Notes: a model not told the origin generated them from the letters alone. A DNA stretch of 64,000 bases from Eurosta solidaginis (GCF_040869045.1 NW_027137015.1:240763-304762); one strand, 5' to 3'; shown: positions 45,494 through 57,148, counted from the stretch's first letter. Made by a program: numbers and translations.

Positions 45494-47290
45494 TTGTCGA
45501 CATACCTCAAAGTAATGAAAATAATTTGAATATGGATGCATTTAAAAGCACTGAAAATTTAGATTGCGTAGAAAATGAGCAAATACATGAAAGCGGCAAT
45601 GAAATTGAGTTGATAGAAGAATGTGCCGATAGTGGTAGTGATGTGAGTGACACAGATTGTCAACCTAAGATAGGGCCCGGTCGTCCAAAAATCGTACGTA
45701 GTGGGGTTAAGGGAAGACCCAAGAAACAATATAACGTTCTTAATTTTATACGTGCGGATGATATTCAGATCCCTCAAACAGTGAGTGAGGCTTTGTCAAG
45801 TGAGTACTCTCATGAGTGGTGGGAAGCTATGCAACGTGAATACAGCGCACTTATAGATAACAAAACGTGGCAGTTGGCGGAATTGCCAAAACACCTAGAA
45901 GCTATTGGCTGTAAGTGGGTATTTACACTTAAGCGCAATAAAGCTGGTGAAGTTGAGAGATTTAAAGCGAGGCTTGTGGCAAAAGGTTTCGCGCAAAAAT
46001 ATGGCATAAACTACAAGGAAACTTTTTCTCCGGTAGTACGCTACGAAACAATTCGAATGATGTTCGCATTAGCCGCAGAGCACGAGCTCCATTTACATCA
46101 AATGGATGTTTCCACAGCTTATTTGAATAGCGAATTAAATGACACCGTTTATATGGTACAGCCAGAAAAGTTCATTAATAAAAATTTTCCCAATCATGTT
46201 CTTAAGTAGAAAAAATCGCTTTACGGACTTAAGCAGAGCGGACGACAGGGGAATATAAAATTAAATAGTATTTTAAACGATATTGGTTTTCGACGATGTG
46301 AAAGTGAACCGTGCTTATACACAAATAGTCATGATGGTAACATAAATTTAATAGCTGTGTACGTCGATGATTTACTCATTGCAGGTTCTGACGTCAATGA
46401 GGTGACAGATATTAAATCGAAGATCTCAAAGAGAATTGATGTTAAAGACAAGGGGCCGGTCAACTATTTTTTGAGTATGGAAGTAGAACGTAACGGAGAC
46501 ACAGGTGCAATTTCTGTTAGTCAGAAAGCACAAATAAAGCAACTTTTAACTCAGTTTGGATTGGAGACGTGCCGTCCTGTATCTACGCCATTGGAGCCAA
46601 AATATCAAGTGAAATGCGAAGACGTTAACTGCAAAAGGGTTGATGCATCAAAATACCAATCATTATTTGGCTCACTAATGTACATCGCTATATTAACACG
46701 GCCTGATATTTTCCACTCTGTGTGTAAGTTAGCGCAAAGGAATTCAGATCCACATGAAGAGCATTTAACTTCAGCTAAGCGAATTTTAAAATATTTGAGC
46801 AAAACATTAGACATGCAACTAAGGTATAAAAAAACCGGGAAGCCGATAAACTGCTTTGTCGATGCAGATTGGGGAGGCGATGCAATCGATCGTAAATCGT
46901 ACACGGGTTATACGTTTATGTTAGCAGGAGCAGCTTTTTCGTGGGAGTGCCGCAAACAACCAACAGTGGCACTCAGTAGCACTGAAGCTGAATATATGGC
47001 ATTGTCTTCAGCTGCAAAGGAAGCTACTGAAAGAGTTGAACTTGTGTATGGACGATCCGATAACAATTAATGGAGATAATTTGAGCGCTATGCATTTAGT
47101 CAAGAACCCTGTATATCACAGCAGAAGCAAACACATTGACATACGTTATCACCATGTAAGAGATGCTTATCAGGATGGTCAAATACGACTCGAGTATTGT
47201 AGCAGCAACGAAATGATAGCAGATATATTCACAAAAAATTTATCAAAGATAATTCATGTAAAGTTAACACAAATGTTAGGCTTAAGCTGA
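45494..47290 (+). pseudogene. Copia reverse transcriptase and RNase H (one stop, one frameshift)
   Basis: The frame continues from 45493 after a TGA in a different phase. A linker with GPGRPKIVRSGVKGRPKKQ, probably a nuclear-localisation-like basic patch, precedes the RT: WWEAMQREYSALIDNKTWQL, GCKWVFTLKRNKAGEVERFK and HQMDVSTAYLNSEL (catalytic Asp). An in-frame TAG at 46207 precedes KKSLYGLKQSG, and AVYVDDLLIAGSD (46360) is the palm. RNase H begins INCFVDADWGGDA and includes ALSSTEAEYMALSSAAKEA. A frameshift near 47030 moves its end (NGDNLSAMHLVKNPVYHSRS, KHIDIRYHHVRD, ADIFTKNL) into another phase, ending at 47290. The same stop and frameshift exist in the copy at 52364. Confidence 0.85.
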
Positions 47291-47313
47291 ATATCTTTTA
47301 TTTTTAGTAAATA

Positions 47314-48303
47314 CACTCAGAGAAAAAATCGTTCTAAAACGAACGAAACCAGTTCAAAATTAAGAACATTCGTTGACAAAAGTCTGTTAAGTACGTTTTT
47401 TCTTAACTCGTAGCCGATGGACTTGTTTTAAGAACGGTTTTTCTAAGCACACCGTTCGCATTTTATGACCAGTTTGGTATTTATGTGTGAACCTTCTGTG
47501 GTCATTTCAAGCACTACTTGGGCTTGATTTAAGATTTTTCGTTCTCACGCTTCGAGAACGATTTGTGGTCGATTTAACATTTTTCGGTCTCAATTCAAGA
47601 ACGGTTACTGCTTGGACTTTGGTGGGATGAAGGTAATTTTTTTAATTACTACCCATTTATTTATTTATTTTTTTATTAATAATAATTTTTTTGTCATTAA
47701 TAAAAAATATTAATAACACAAAAAATTTTTATTAAAATTCCAAAAGATTTGAAAAAAGCATAAAATATATTTTTTCATAAATTGCTCTTATTGAGAAATC
47801 CTTCTTATTTTATGATGCAATCTGAGTATATATTTTCAACATTTCATAACCAGTTTAAGAATTACCTGTACATATGTGAATGGAATTGAATGAAAAATAA
47901 GAGTTAAAAAAATAGGATATAAAAAATTGTTTTAAAAACCTCAGACTTTGACGGCGGTCGAACCCACACCACCACACGATCGCAAGCGCAACATCATAGC
48001 CGCTCGGCCATTACAACTGCTTGATTGCTTGTGGCAAATTGTATTTAACATTGTAGTGCACACGAATTTTACCGTTTCTTTTCACTTGAACTTAATTTAA
48101 GAACATTGTTCTCATTAATAGAACATTTGTTCATATTTTAAGACCAGCCGTTCTCTTTTCAAGAAAATGATTGTCAGTTCAAGAACAAGGTTGTTGTTTT
48201 GAGAACTGGTCGTTCGTTTTTCAAGAACAAAAAAGTAAGAACATGAAAAGCTTGAATTGAGTCCGGTGGTGCTGGATTTTAGAACGACGTTTTTCTCTGA
48301 GTG
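47314..48303. mobile_element. 990-bp MITE with long terminal inverted repeats
   Basis: Ends CACTCAGAGAAAAA and TTTTTCTCTGAGTG, flanked by TA on both sides (47312-47313 and 48304-48305), as in Tc1/mariner-type or similar TA-targeting elements. About 25 terminal bases pair with one or two mismatches. The left third and right quarter are enriched in AAGAAC/GTTCTT motifs in both orientations. There is no transposase. The centre (47640-48065) is AT-rich and contains a tRNA-like sequence. It interrupts the Copia element downstream of its last codon. Confidence 0.8.
47943..48022 (-). repeat. tRNA-Ser/Leu-like sequence inside the MITE
   Basis: On the minus strand TGGCCGAGCGGCTATGATG is an A-box-like D-arm region of the class II type, and TGGGTTCGACCGCCGTC, about 40 bases later, is a B-box-like T arm. 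The spacing suits a tRNA with a long variable arm. Acceptor ends (GCAGTTGTAA and CAAAGTCTGAGG) do not pair, so it is a tRNA-derived fragment or SINE head, not a functional tRNA. The same sequence is in the second MITE copy at about 54615-54690. Confidence 0.5.
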
Positions 48304-48322
48304 TATGTGTTTTGAGGAGGAA

Positions 48323-48522
48323 TGTTAAACATACTGAATTCATATTGCAACTCTGCAACCCACATATTTACTAAATGATCAACTCTGATTTATTATAAAT
48401 TTATGTCATTATATTTTATCCTTCATCGATTACTCTTTCAGTTGGAATTAAACTGTATTACTGAATAAACGTGTGTCGTTTTACTCTGCTTCTACGGACT
48501 TCAAGTAAGTAATTATACAACA
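48323..48522 (+). repeat. Copia 3' LTR
   Basis: 200 bp, TGTTAAAC...ACAACA, followed by TGTAC. Confidence 0.9.
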
Positions 48523-49221
48523 TGTACCACCGACCTCTATGATTTTTTCGGACAACAATACATGCTATATACGTAAGCATTTGGTGAAATTTGAAGCTTC
48601 TAGCAGTTAAAATGGGGCAGAAATTGCGCAAAGTTTCTTATCTGAACAATCGGTTGTATGAGATATATACTATATATACCACCGATCTCTATGATTTTTT
48701 CAGACAACAATATATGCTATATACGTAAGCATTTGGTGAAATTTTAAGCTTCTAGCTGTTAAAACGGGGCAGAAATTGCGCAAAGTTTCTTATCTGAACA
48801 ATCGGTTGTATGAGATATATACTATGTATACCACCGATCTCAATGATTTTTTCATACATCAATATATGCTATACACGTAAGCATTTGGTGAAATTTGAAA
48901 CTTCTAGCTGTTAAAATGGTTCCGAAATCGCAAAAAAATATATATATACTAATCTACGATCTCTATGATTTTTTGACACAAAAATATATACTATATACGT
49001 AAGCAATCGGTGAAATTTGAAGCTTATAGCTGTTAAAATGGGGTAGAAATTGCGAAAAGTCTTATCTGAACAATCGGTTGTATGAGATATATACTATATA
49101 TACCACCGATCTCAATGATTTTTTCAGACATCAATATATGCTATACACGTAAGCATTTGGTGAAATTTGAAGCTTCTAGCTGTTAAAATGGGGCTGAAAT
49201 CGCAAAAAAAAATATATATAT
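48523..49221 (+). repeat. family 2 array, resumed after Copia
   Basis: Continues the unit broken at 43287. Four 152-bp subunits are countable from CTATGATT starts at 48537, 48689 and 48841 onward, ending AAAAATATATATAT where the Gypsy-like element is inserted. Confidence 0.8.
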
Positions 49222-49792
49222 TGTGACGACTATGAGTGACACTAAGTGATACTCATATCCCTAGTCTGATGCTAAGTAACTAAAGTCACAACAACCATAT
49301 GCAGACATCTTATGTGAGATGCTCCTAAATGTAGGCAATTATAATTGTGGAAGTGTCGCTAACACATACAAGCATGGGGTATGAGAGAAGCTATAAAATC
49401 GTGCATTTTTAGTTATAGCTGAGAAGTTTGAGAGCTCATGGACAATGCTAGTAGATTCTAGAAGATGCGAACGAGGTAGGCAGAGAGTATAAAAGCCCGC
49501 AGACGTAGAGGCGCTGGAATTCAGTTTGATTTGAGTTGTCAAGCAATTTCGATTAAGACGATATCTAGCGAGAAATAGCAGTATTATTTTGAATAGTAGA
49601 GTTTCATTTGAGCTCTCAATCAGTTTGGTTATTAAGCAAGCTATTCGTTGCACAGTTTGAGTGTTATTGTGAAGTAATTTAATAAAGGCCATTTTGCATT
49701 ATTACAAATTGGAGTTATTTATTCAATAGTTTAGTGATTCGAACTTAGCAGAGGATTGCAAATAAGAGGATTTGCAAGTAAAATTCGTTACA
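49222..49792 (+). repeat. 5' LTR of the Gypsy-like element, copy 1
   Basis: 571 bp, TGTGACGACTATGAGTG...AATTCGTTACA. It contains TATAAAAG (49488-49495), a TCAGTTTGA-type start region about 30 bases downstream, and TTAATAAAGGCC (49679) as a polyadenylation signal. A TGGTGTCAGAAGAGG primer-binding-like sequence starts two bases after the end. Confidence 0.85.
49488..49495 (+). promoter_or_regulatory. LTR TATA box
   Basis: TATAAAAG in the context GAGAGTATAAAAGCCCGC. It is also present at the same place in the 5' LTR of copy 2 (near 56162) but deleted from the 3' LTR at 58996-59539. Confidence 0.6.
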
Positions 49793-49843
49793 ATTGGTGT
49801 CAGAAGAGGAATTGTTGAATAAATTCCGGAGGACAACAAGGAT

Positions 49844-50470
49844 ATGGCAAAGTTCAGTGAATTGAAGATCCAGCAACTGAAGAAGGAGTTGGAGAGCCGT
49901 GGATTGAATACAAGCGGCGTTATACTCGAACTTCAGGCACGGCTACGAGAGGCAATGGAAGCAGAAGGAATTGATGTGGACGAGTATGTCTTTTATCCTG
50001 ATGGGGACGAGACAACAACAAAAATTGAAGAGAAAAACGAAACATCGCAGACAATTGCCAGCGCAGACTTGAACATGTTATTGGCTGCAATAACTGCTCA
50101 AACATCGACAGTAACATCATAGATGGAAGCGCAAGAGGCACGTATAACAAAAATGTCTTCACAAATATCCACCAACATGTCATCACAACTGGAAGAACAG
50201 AAAACGTATATGTCATCACAGATGGAATCCCAAGAGACACGAATAACATCCAAGATGGAAACACAGCTCGAAGAACAGAAGACATATATGGCATCACACT
50301 GGAAGAACAGAAAACACACATGGCGTCACAAATTGCAGAACAATTAAAAGAACAAGAGGCACGCATAACATTACAGCTCTAAGCACAAGAAGAACATATC
50401 TCAACAAAGCTGGAGGCACAGGAAACAAAATTCTCATCGCAGCTGGAGGCTTTTAGTGAACGACAAAATA
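49844..50470 (+). pseudogene. SAP-like leader and coiled-coil region of Gag, copy 1
   Basis: An ATG in a reasonable context opens a 92-residue frame whose first 45 residues (FSELKIQQLKKELESRGLNT, then LQARLREAMEAEG) have the helix-turn-helix pattern of a SAP DNA-binding module. It stops with TAG at 50120. The downstream frame continues in phase (MEAQEARITKMSSQ, repeated SSQLEEQKTYM heptad-like segments), a probable coiled coil. A 1-bp deletion at about 50297 relative to copy 2 and a TAA at about 50380 break it further before Gag at 50473. SAP-like Gag N-termini are unusual and may help chromatin association; that is inference. Confidence 0.6.
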
Positions 50471-50472
50471 AA

Positions 50473-52218
50473 GTGGAGGCAGAGATGGATGCTTTGAAAG
50501 ATCGGATTCAGGAGTTACAATTGAACCGTCCAATCACTTCAACGTCTACTCTGAAGGTAAAATCCCCAACGTTTGATGATTCTGTTCCATTCCAGGTATT
50601 TAAGCTCCAATTTGAGAAGACGTCGGCAGCGAACAACTGGAATGCTAAAGATAAAGTTGCAGCTCTGTTCGTGGCATTGAAAGGGCCAGCAGCCGAAATC
50701 CTACAGACGATTCCCGAAGGAGAGCGGAACAACTATGAAGCATTGATGGCCCCTGTCGAGAGACGTTATGGAAGCGAGCATAGGAAACAGATATTCCAAA
50801 TTGAGTTGCAAAACCGTCACCAAAGAGCGAATGAGACTTTGCAGGAGTTTGCGTCGGATATTGAAAGGCTAGCACATTTAGCGAATGGGGACGCACCCGT
50901 GGAATACACTGAAAGGGTAAAAATCCAGAGCTTCATAAATGGCATACGAGATGTGGAAACGAAGCGGGCTACATACGTAAACCCAAAGCCAACATTCGCA
51001 GAAACGGTGTCACAAGCTCTTATTCAGGAAACAGCGTCGCTTCTGTGTAAGCCAGTTTTCAAAGCACGCCGTGTGGAAGTAGAAAGGCCAGAGTGGGTAG
51101 ACGCAATATTGGAGGCGCTGAAAGGATCACAAAAGCGGAGTGAAAAAGTTATCAAATGCTTCAAATGCGGGAAGACCGGTCACATTGCATGTCATTGCGA
51201 TCTTGGTCCTAATAGTTCCAACAATGGGGGTGGCCGTAAACGCAAAGCTGGAGGAAATGAGCAAGAGCGTGTCGGATGTAAAGAACGAAAACTTGCCCCG
51301 GCTATTGAATGTCCTGTGATATCTGTGTTGCAAATTGGTAGAAAATCGGGCAGTCTTACCCTCAGAGGGAATGTGGATGGCAAAGAACATGTACTGACTG
51401 TAGATACGGGCGCATCTCATTCCTTGATTCGATCTGATTTGGTACACAGTACAGTAAAGTCATTACCTAGAGCAAGGTTGCGTACGGTCACAGGCGAGTA
51501 TAACCAAGTCCAGGGAGAAGTGATATGTGAAGTCATAATTGGGAAGGTCATGGTTTTACACAAATTCGTTGTGGCGGAGATCGTTGATGAAGTCATATTG
51601 GGAGTGGACTTCTTGGTTGACCATGACATCAGGATCGATATGCGGAGAAAATTTATGCGCTATAAGAACCAGGATGTGCCACTTAACTTCAGTTTGGAAA
51701 AAGGTTTCGTCAGTAATCGAGTACTGGTGGAGAAAAGGCGACAAAGGCCACGAAAGTCAAAGGTAAAGGTTGATGGATCGAATGGGCCAAATAAAGCGAA
51801 ATTAAAAGTACCTGCGAGAAAAAGACCGGCATTGACAAAACCTAATGGACGCACAACACCGAAGCAACGAATTTCCCAGAAAAAATGCGAGGGTAGTTTC
51901 AAGCCAGAGCGCACTACTGTTGTGAAACGTGGGAACAATGCTGAGTATGCGAAACCAATCCGTCAAGCGCAAGCTCTACGAAGTAGTTCATTGGCTCAGC
52001 AGCAGAGTGGGAGGGGACGATCCGGGATAATGAGTAGTAAAATGAAACACAGGTACGACAAGGAAAATAATTCAGAAGGTTTCCGAGAGGGAGATTTGGT
52101 ACTGCTATACAACCACCATCGACAGAAAGGTGTTCCATCCAAATTTCGGTGCAGTTGGGTAGTAGCTTCTAGAAGATGCGAACGAGATGAAGAGGCGCTG
52201 GAATTCCGTTTGATTTGA
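50473..52218 (+). pseudogene. Gag-protease of the Gypsy-like element, copy 1 (3' end replaced by LTR)
   Basis: 581 codons. The Gag capsid is at about residues 35-190 (FQVFKLQFEKTSAANNW, RRYGSEHRKQIFQIELQNR, FINGIRD). The knuckle CFKCGKTGHIACHC is at residues about 232-245. The aspartic protease is at about residues 300-395 (LTVDTGASHSLIRSDLV, EVILGVDFLVDHDIRID). A basic Lys/Arg/Pro-rich linker follows, then MKHRYDKENNSEGFREGDLV, the start of an integrase C-terminal domain. The last 13 or so codons (from VVASRRC) are read from LTR sequence because of the deletion at 52159. Confidence 0.8.
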
Positions 52219-52363
52219 GTTGTCAATCAGTTTCGATTAAGACTATATCTAGCGAGCAATAGCAGTATTATTTTGAGTAGTAGAGTTTCATTTGAGCTAT
52301 CAATCAGTTTGGTTATTAAGCAAGCTATTCGTTGCACAATTTGAGTGTTATTGTGAAGTACTT

Positions 52364-53962
52364 TCGTACGTAGTGGGGTTAAGGGAAGACCCAAGAAACA
52401 ATATAACGTTCTTAATTTTATACGTGCGGATGATATTCAGATCCCTCAAACAGTGAGTGAGGCTTTGTCAAGTGAGTACTCTCATGAGTGGTGGGAAGCT
52501 ATGCAACGTGAATACAGCGCACTTATAGATAACAAAACGTGGCAGTTGGCGGAATTGCCAAAACATCTAGAAGCTATTGGCTGTAAGTGGGTGTTTACAC
52601 TTAAGCGCAATAAAGCTGGTGAAGTTGAGAGATTTAAAGCGAGGCTTGTGGAAAAAGGTTTCGCGCAAAAATATGGCATAAACTACAAGGAAACTTTTTC
52701 TCCGGTAGTACGCTACGAAACAATTCGTATGATGTTCGCATTAGCCGCAGAGCACGAGCTCCATTTACATCAAATGGATGTTTCCACAGCTTATTTGAAT
52801 AGCGAATTAAATGACACCGTTTATATGGTACAGCCAGAAAAGTTCATTAATAAAAATTTTCCCAATCATGTTCTTAAGTAGAAAAAATCGCTTTACGGAC
52901 TTAAGCAGAGCGGACGACAGGGGAATATAAAATTAAATAGTATTTTAAACGATATTGGTTTTCGACGATGTGAAAGTGAACCATGCTTATACACAAATAA
53001 TCATGATGGTAACATAAATTTAATAGCTGTGTACGTCGATGATTTACTCATTGCAGGTTCTGACGTCAATGAGGTGACAGATATTAAATCGAAGATCTCA
53101 AAGAGAATTGATGTTAAAGACAAGGGGCCGGTCAACTATTTTTTGAGTATGGAAGTAGAACGTAACGGAGACACAGGTGCAATTTCTGTTAGTCAGAAAG
53201 CACAAATAAAGCAACTTTTAACTCAGTTTGGATTGGAGACGTGCCGTCCTGTATCTACGCCATTGGAGCCAAAATATCAAGTGAAATGCGAAGACGTTAA
53301 CTGCAAAAGGGTTGATGCATCAAAATACCAATCATTATTTGGCTCACTAATGTACATCGCTATATTAACACGGCCTGATATTTTCCACTCTGTGTGTAAG
53401 TTAGCGCAAAGGAATTCAGATCCACATGAAGAGCATTTAACTTCAGCTAAGCGAATTTTAAAATATTTGAGCAAAACATTAGACATGCAACTAAGGTATA
53501 AAACAACCGGGAAGCCGATAAACTGCTTTGTCGATGCAGATTGGGGAGGCGATGCAATCGATCGTAAATCGTACACGGGTTATACGTTTATGTTAGCAGG
53601 AGCAGCTTTTTCGTGGGAGTGCCGCAAACAACCAACAGTGGCACTCAGTAGCACTGAAGCTGAATATATGGCATTGTCTTCAGCTGCAAAGGAAGCTACT
53701 GAAAGAGTTGAACTTGTGTATGGACGATCCGATAACAATTAATGGAGATAATTTGAGCGCTATGCATTTAGTCAAGAACCCTGTATATCACAGCAGAAGC
53801 AAACACATTGACATACGTTATCACCATGTAAGAGATGCTTATCAGGATGGTCAAATACGACTCGAGTATTGTAGCAGCAACGAAATGATAGCAGATATAT
53901 TCACAAAAAATTTATCAAAGATAATTCATGTAAAGTTAACACAAATGTTAGGCTTAAGCTGA
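52364..53962 (+). pseudogene. Copia RT and RNase H, duplicated copy
   Basis: Same blocks and same lesions as 45692-47290: TAG at 52879, YVDD at about 53032 and the frameshift at about 53702. It differs by a few residues, for example Glu for Ala in RLVEKGF and Thr for Lys in RYKTTGK. Sharing of both lesions shows that they predate the duplication. Confidence 0.8.
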
Positions 53963-53985
53963 ATATCTTTTATTTTTAGTAAATA

Positions 53986-54975
53986 CACTCAGAGAAAAAA
54001 TCGTTCTAAAACGAACGAAACCAGTTCAAAATTAAGAACATTCGTTGACAAAAGTCTGTTAAGTACGTTTTTTCTTAACTCGTAGCCGATGGACTTGTTT
54101 TAAGAACGGTTTTTCTAAGCACACCGTTCGCATTTTATGACCAGTTTGGTATTTATGTGTGAACCTTCTGTGGTCATTTCAAGCACTACTTGGGCTTGAT
54201 TTAAGATTTTTCGTTCTCACGCTTCGAGAACGATTTGTGGTCGATTTAACATTTTTCGGTCTCAATTCAAGAACGGTTACTGCTTGGACTTTGGTGGGAT
54301 GAAGGTAATTTTTTTAATTACTACCCATTTATTTATTTATTTTTTTATTAATAATAATTTTTTTGTCATTAATAAAAAATATTAATAACACAAAAAATTT
54401 TTATTAAAATTCCAAAAGATTTGAAAAAAGCATAAAATATATTTTTTCATAAATTGCTCTTATTGAGAAATCCTTCTTATTTTATGATGCAATCTGAGTA
54501 TATATTTTCAACATTTCATAACCAGTTTAAGAATTACCTGTACATATGTGAATGGAATTGAATGAAAAATAAGAGTTAAAAAAATAGGATATAAAAAATT
54601 GTTTTAAAAACCTCAGACTTTGACGGCGGTCGAACCCACACCACCACACGATCGCAAGCGCAACATCATAGCCGCTCGGCCATTACAACTGCTTGATTGC
54701 TTGTGGCAAATTGTATTTAACATTGTAGTGCACACGAATTTTACCGCTTCTTTTCACTTGAACTTAATTTAAGAACATTGTTCTCATTAATAGAACATTT
54801 GTTCATATTTTAAGACCAGCCGTTCTCTTTTCAAGAAAATGATTGTCAGTTCAAGAACAAGGTTGTTGTTTTGAGAACTGTTCGTTCGTTTTTCAAGAAC
54901 AAAAAAGTAAGAACATGAAAAGCTTGAATTGAGTCCGGTGGTGCTGGATTTTAGAACGACGTTTTTCTCTGAGTG
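53986..54975. mobile_element. MITE, duplicated copy
   Basis: 990 bp, CACTCAGAG...CTCTGAGTG with TA flanks. Nearly identical to 47314-48303 (for example TGTTCGTTCG against TGGTCGTTCG near the right end). Confidence 0.8.
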
Positions 54976-54994
54976 TATGTGTTTTGAGGAGGAA

Positions 54995-55194
54995 TGTTAA
55001 ACATACTGAATTCATATTGCAACTCTGCAACCCACATATTTACTAAATGATCAACTCTGATTTATTATAAATTTATGTCATTATATTTTATCCTTCATCG
55101 ATTACTCTTTCAGTTGGAATTAAACTGTATTACTGAATAAACGTGTGTCGTTTTACTCTGCTTCTACGGACTTCAAGTAAGTAATTATACAACA
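54995..55194 (+). repeat. Copia 3' LTR, duplicated copy
   Basis: 200 bp, identical in layout to 48323-48522. Confidence 0.85.
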
Positions 55195-55896
55195 TGTACC
55201 ACCGACCTCTATGATTTTTTCGGACAACAATACATGCTATATACGTAAGCATTTGGTGAAATTTGAAGCTTCTAGCAGTTAAAATGGGGCAGAAATTGCG
55301 CAAAGTTTCTTATCTGAACAATCGGTTGTATGAGATATATACTATATATACCACCGATCTCTATGATTTTTTCAGACAACAATATATGCTATATACGTAA
55401 GCATTTGGTGAAATTTTAAGCTTCTAGCTGTTAAAACGGGGCAGAAATTGCGCAAAGTTTCTTATCTGAACAATCGGTTGTATGAGATATATACTATGTA
55501 TACCACCGATCTCAATGATTTTTTCATACATCAATATATGCTATACACGTAAGCATTTGGTGAAATTTGAAACTTCTAGCTTCTAAAATGGTTCCGAAAT
55601 CGCAAAAAAAATATATATATACTAATCACCGATCTCTATGATTTTTTGACACAAAAATATATACTATATACGTAAGCAATCGGTGAAATTTGAAGCTTAT
55701 AGCTGTTAAAATGGTGTAGAAATTGCGAAAAGTTTCTTATCAGAACAATCGGTTGTATGAGATATATACTATATATACCACCGATCTCAATGATTTTTTC
55801 AGACATCAATATATGCTATACTCGTAAGCATTTGGTGAAATTTGAAGCTTCTAGCTGTTAAAATGGGGCTGAAATCGCAAAAAAAAATATATATAT
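55195..55896 (+). repeat. family 2 array, duplicated copy
   Basis: Same 152-bp subunits as 48523-49221 with small differences (for example AGCTTCTAAAATGG at 55577 against AGCTGTTAAAATGG). Ends ATATAT at the LTR. Confidence 0.8.
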
Positions 55897-56467
55897 TGTG
55901 ACGACTATGAGTGACACTAAGTGATACTCATATCCCTAGTCTGATGCTAAGTAAATAAAGTCACAACAACCATATGCAGACATCTTATGTGAGATGCTCC
56001 TAAATGTAGGCAATTATAATTGTGGAAGTGTCGCTAACACATACAAGCATGGGGTATGAGAGAAGCTATAAAATCGTGCATTTTTAGTTATAGCTGAGAA
56101 GTTTGAGAGCTCATGGACAATGCTAGTAGATTCTAGAAGATGCGAACGAGGAAGGCAGAGAGTATAAAAGCCCGCAGACGTAGAGGCGCTGGAATTCAGT
56201 TTGATTTGAGTTGTCAAGCAATTTCGATTAAGACGATATCTAGCGAGAAATAGCAGTATTATTTTGAATAGTATAGTTTCATTTGAGCTCTCAATCAGTT
56301 TGGTTATTAAGCAAGCTATTCGTTGCACAGTTTGAGTGTTATTGTGAAGTAATTTAATAAAGGCCATTTTGCATTATTACAAATTGGAGTTATTTATTCA
56401 ACAGTTTAGTGATTCGAACTTAGCAGAGGATTGCAAATAAGAGGATTTGCAAGTAAAATTCGTTACA
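55897..56467 (+). repeat. 5' LTR of the Gypsy-like element, copy 2
   Basis: 571 bp, TGTGACG...GTTACA, with AGTATAAAAGCCCGC near 56162 and TTAATAAAGG near 56354. Confidence 0.85.
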
Positions 56468-56518
56468 ATTGGTGTCAGAAGAGGAATTGTTGAATAAATT
56501 CCGGAGGACAACAAGGAC

Positions 56519-57058
56519 ATGGCAAAGTTCAGTGAATTGAAGATCCAGCAACTGAAGAAGGAGTTGGAGAGCCGTGGATTGAATACAAGCGGCGTTATAC
56601 TCGAACTTCAGGCACGGCTGCGAGAGGCAATGGAAGCAGAAGGAATTGATGTGGACGAGTATGTCTTTTATCCTGATGGGGACGAGACAACAACAAAAAT
56701 TGAAGAGAAAAACGAAACATCGCAGACAATTGCCAGCACAGACTTGAACATGTTATTGGCTGCAATAACTGCTCAAACATCGACAGTAACATCATAGATG
56801 GAAGCGCAAGAGGCACGTATAACAAAAATGTCATCACAAATATCCACCAACATGTCATCACAACTGGAAGAACAGAAAACGTATATGTCATCACAGATGG
56901 AATCCCAAGTGACACGAATAACATCCAAGATGGAAACACAGCTCGAAGAACAGAAGACATATATGGCATCACAACTGGAAGAACAGAAAACACACATGGC
57001 GTCACAAATTGCAGAACAATTAAAAGAACAAGAGGCACGCATAACATTAAAGCTCTAA
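56519..57058 (+). pseudogene. SAP-like leader and coiled coil of Gag, copy 2
   Basis: SAP-like frame 56519-56797, in-frame TAG at 56795, then a coiled-coil segment (56798-57058) with repeats of SSQLEEQKTYM and ASQLEEQKTHM. A second in-frame TAA sits at 57056. The phase is continuous from the ATG at 56519 into the Gag frame at 57149, so only two stop codons separate them. Both stops are also in copy 1. They may be ancestral inactivation, or readthrough sites that set a Gag ratio; the sequence alone cannot decide. Confidence 0.6.
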
Positions 57059-57148
57059 GCACAAGAAGAACATATCTCAACAAAGCTGGAGGCACAGGAA
57101 ACAAAATTCTCATCGCAGCTGGAGGCTGTTAGTGAACGACAAAATAAA

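Larger units (their letters stand above)
43288..48522 (+). mobile_element. Copia-type LTR retrotransposon with a nested MITE
   Basis: LTRs at 43288-43483 (196 bp) and 48323-48522 (200 bp), TGTTAAACATACTG...TATACAACA. The 5-bp target duplication TGTAC lies at 43283-43287 and 48523-48527, splitting a family 2 unit. A purine tract GAGGAGGAA lies just before the 3' LTR. Coding order is Gag, protease, integrase, RT, RNase H, as in Copia. The frame is damaged in Gag-protease, by one stop in RT and by one frameshift in RNase H. A 990-bp MITE sits between RNase H and the 3' LTR. Confidence 0.9.
49222..52363 (+). mobile_element. non-autonomous Gypsy-like element, copy 1 (right end damaged)
   Basis: The 5' LTR (49222-49792) is followed by a gag leader, Gag-protease, and a truncated 3' LTR fragment (52160-52363). 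There is no RT, RNase H or integrase core. At 52159 the ORF runs straight into internal LTR sequence, a deletion of about 390 bp relative to copy 2 that uses a few bases of local similarity. The right end is the breakpoint of the segmental duplication. Confidence 0.8.
52364..55194 (+). mobile_element. Copia 3' half, duplicated copy
   Basis: Starts inside the linker before RT and includes RT, RNase H, the MITE (53986-54975) and the 3' LTR (54995-55194), followed by TGTAC. It lacks the 5' LTR, Gag, protease and integrase because the duplication breakpoint lies within the element, so it arose by duplication and not by transposition. Confidence 0.85.

Noticed and set aside
50098..50319. Minus-strand Cys/Ser-rich frames opposite the gag leader (also at 56773-57042)
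   Set aside because: They are the antisense of the coiled-coil repeats and copy their periodicity.
52364..55194. A second, independent Copia insertion
   Set aside because: Its left end is the duplication joint, it has no 5' LTR, and it shares both lesions with the first copy, so it is a duplicated piece.
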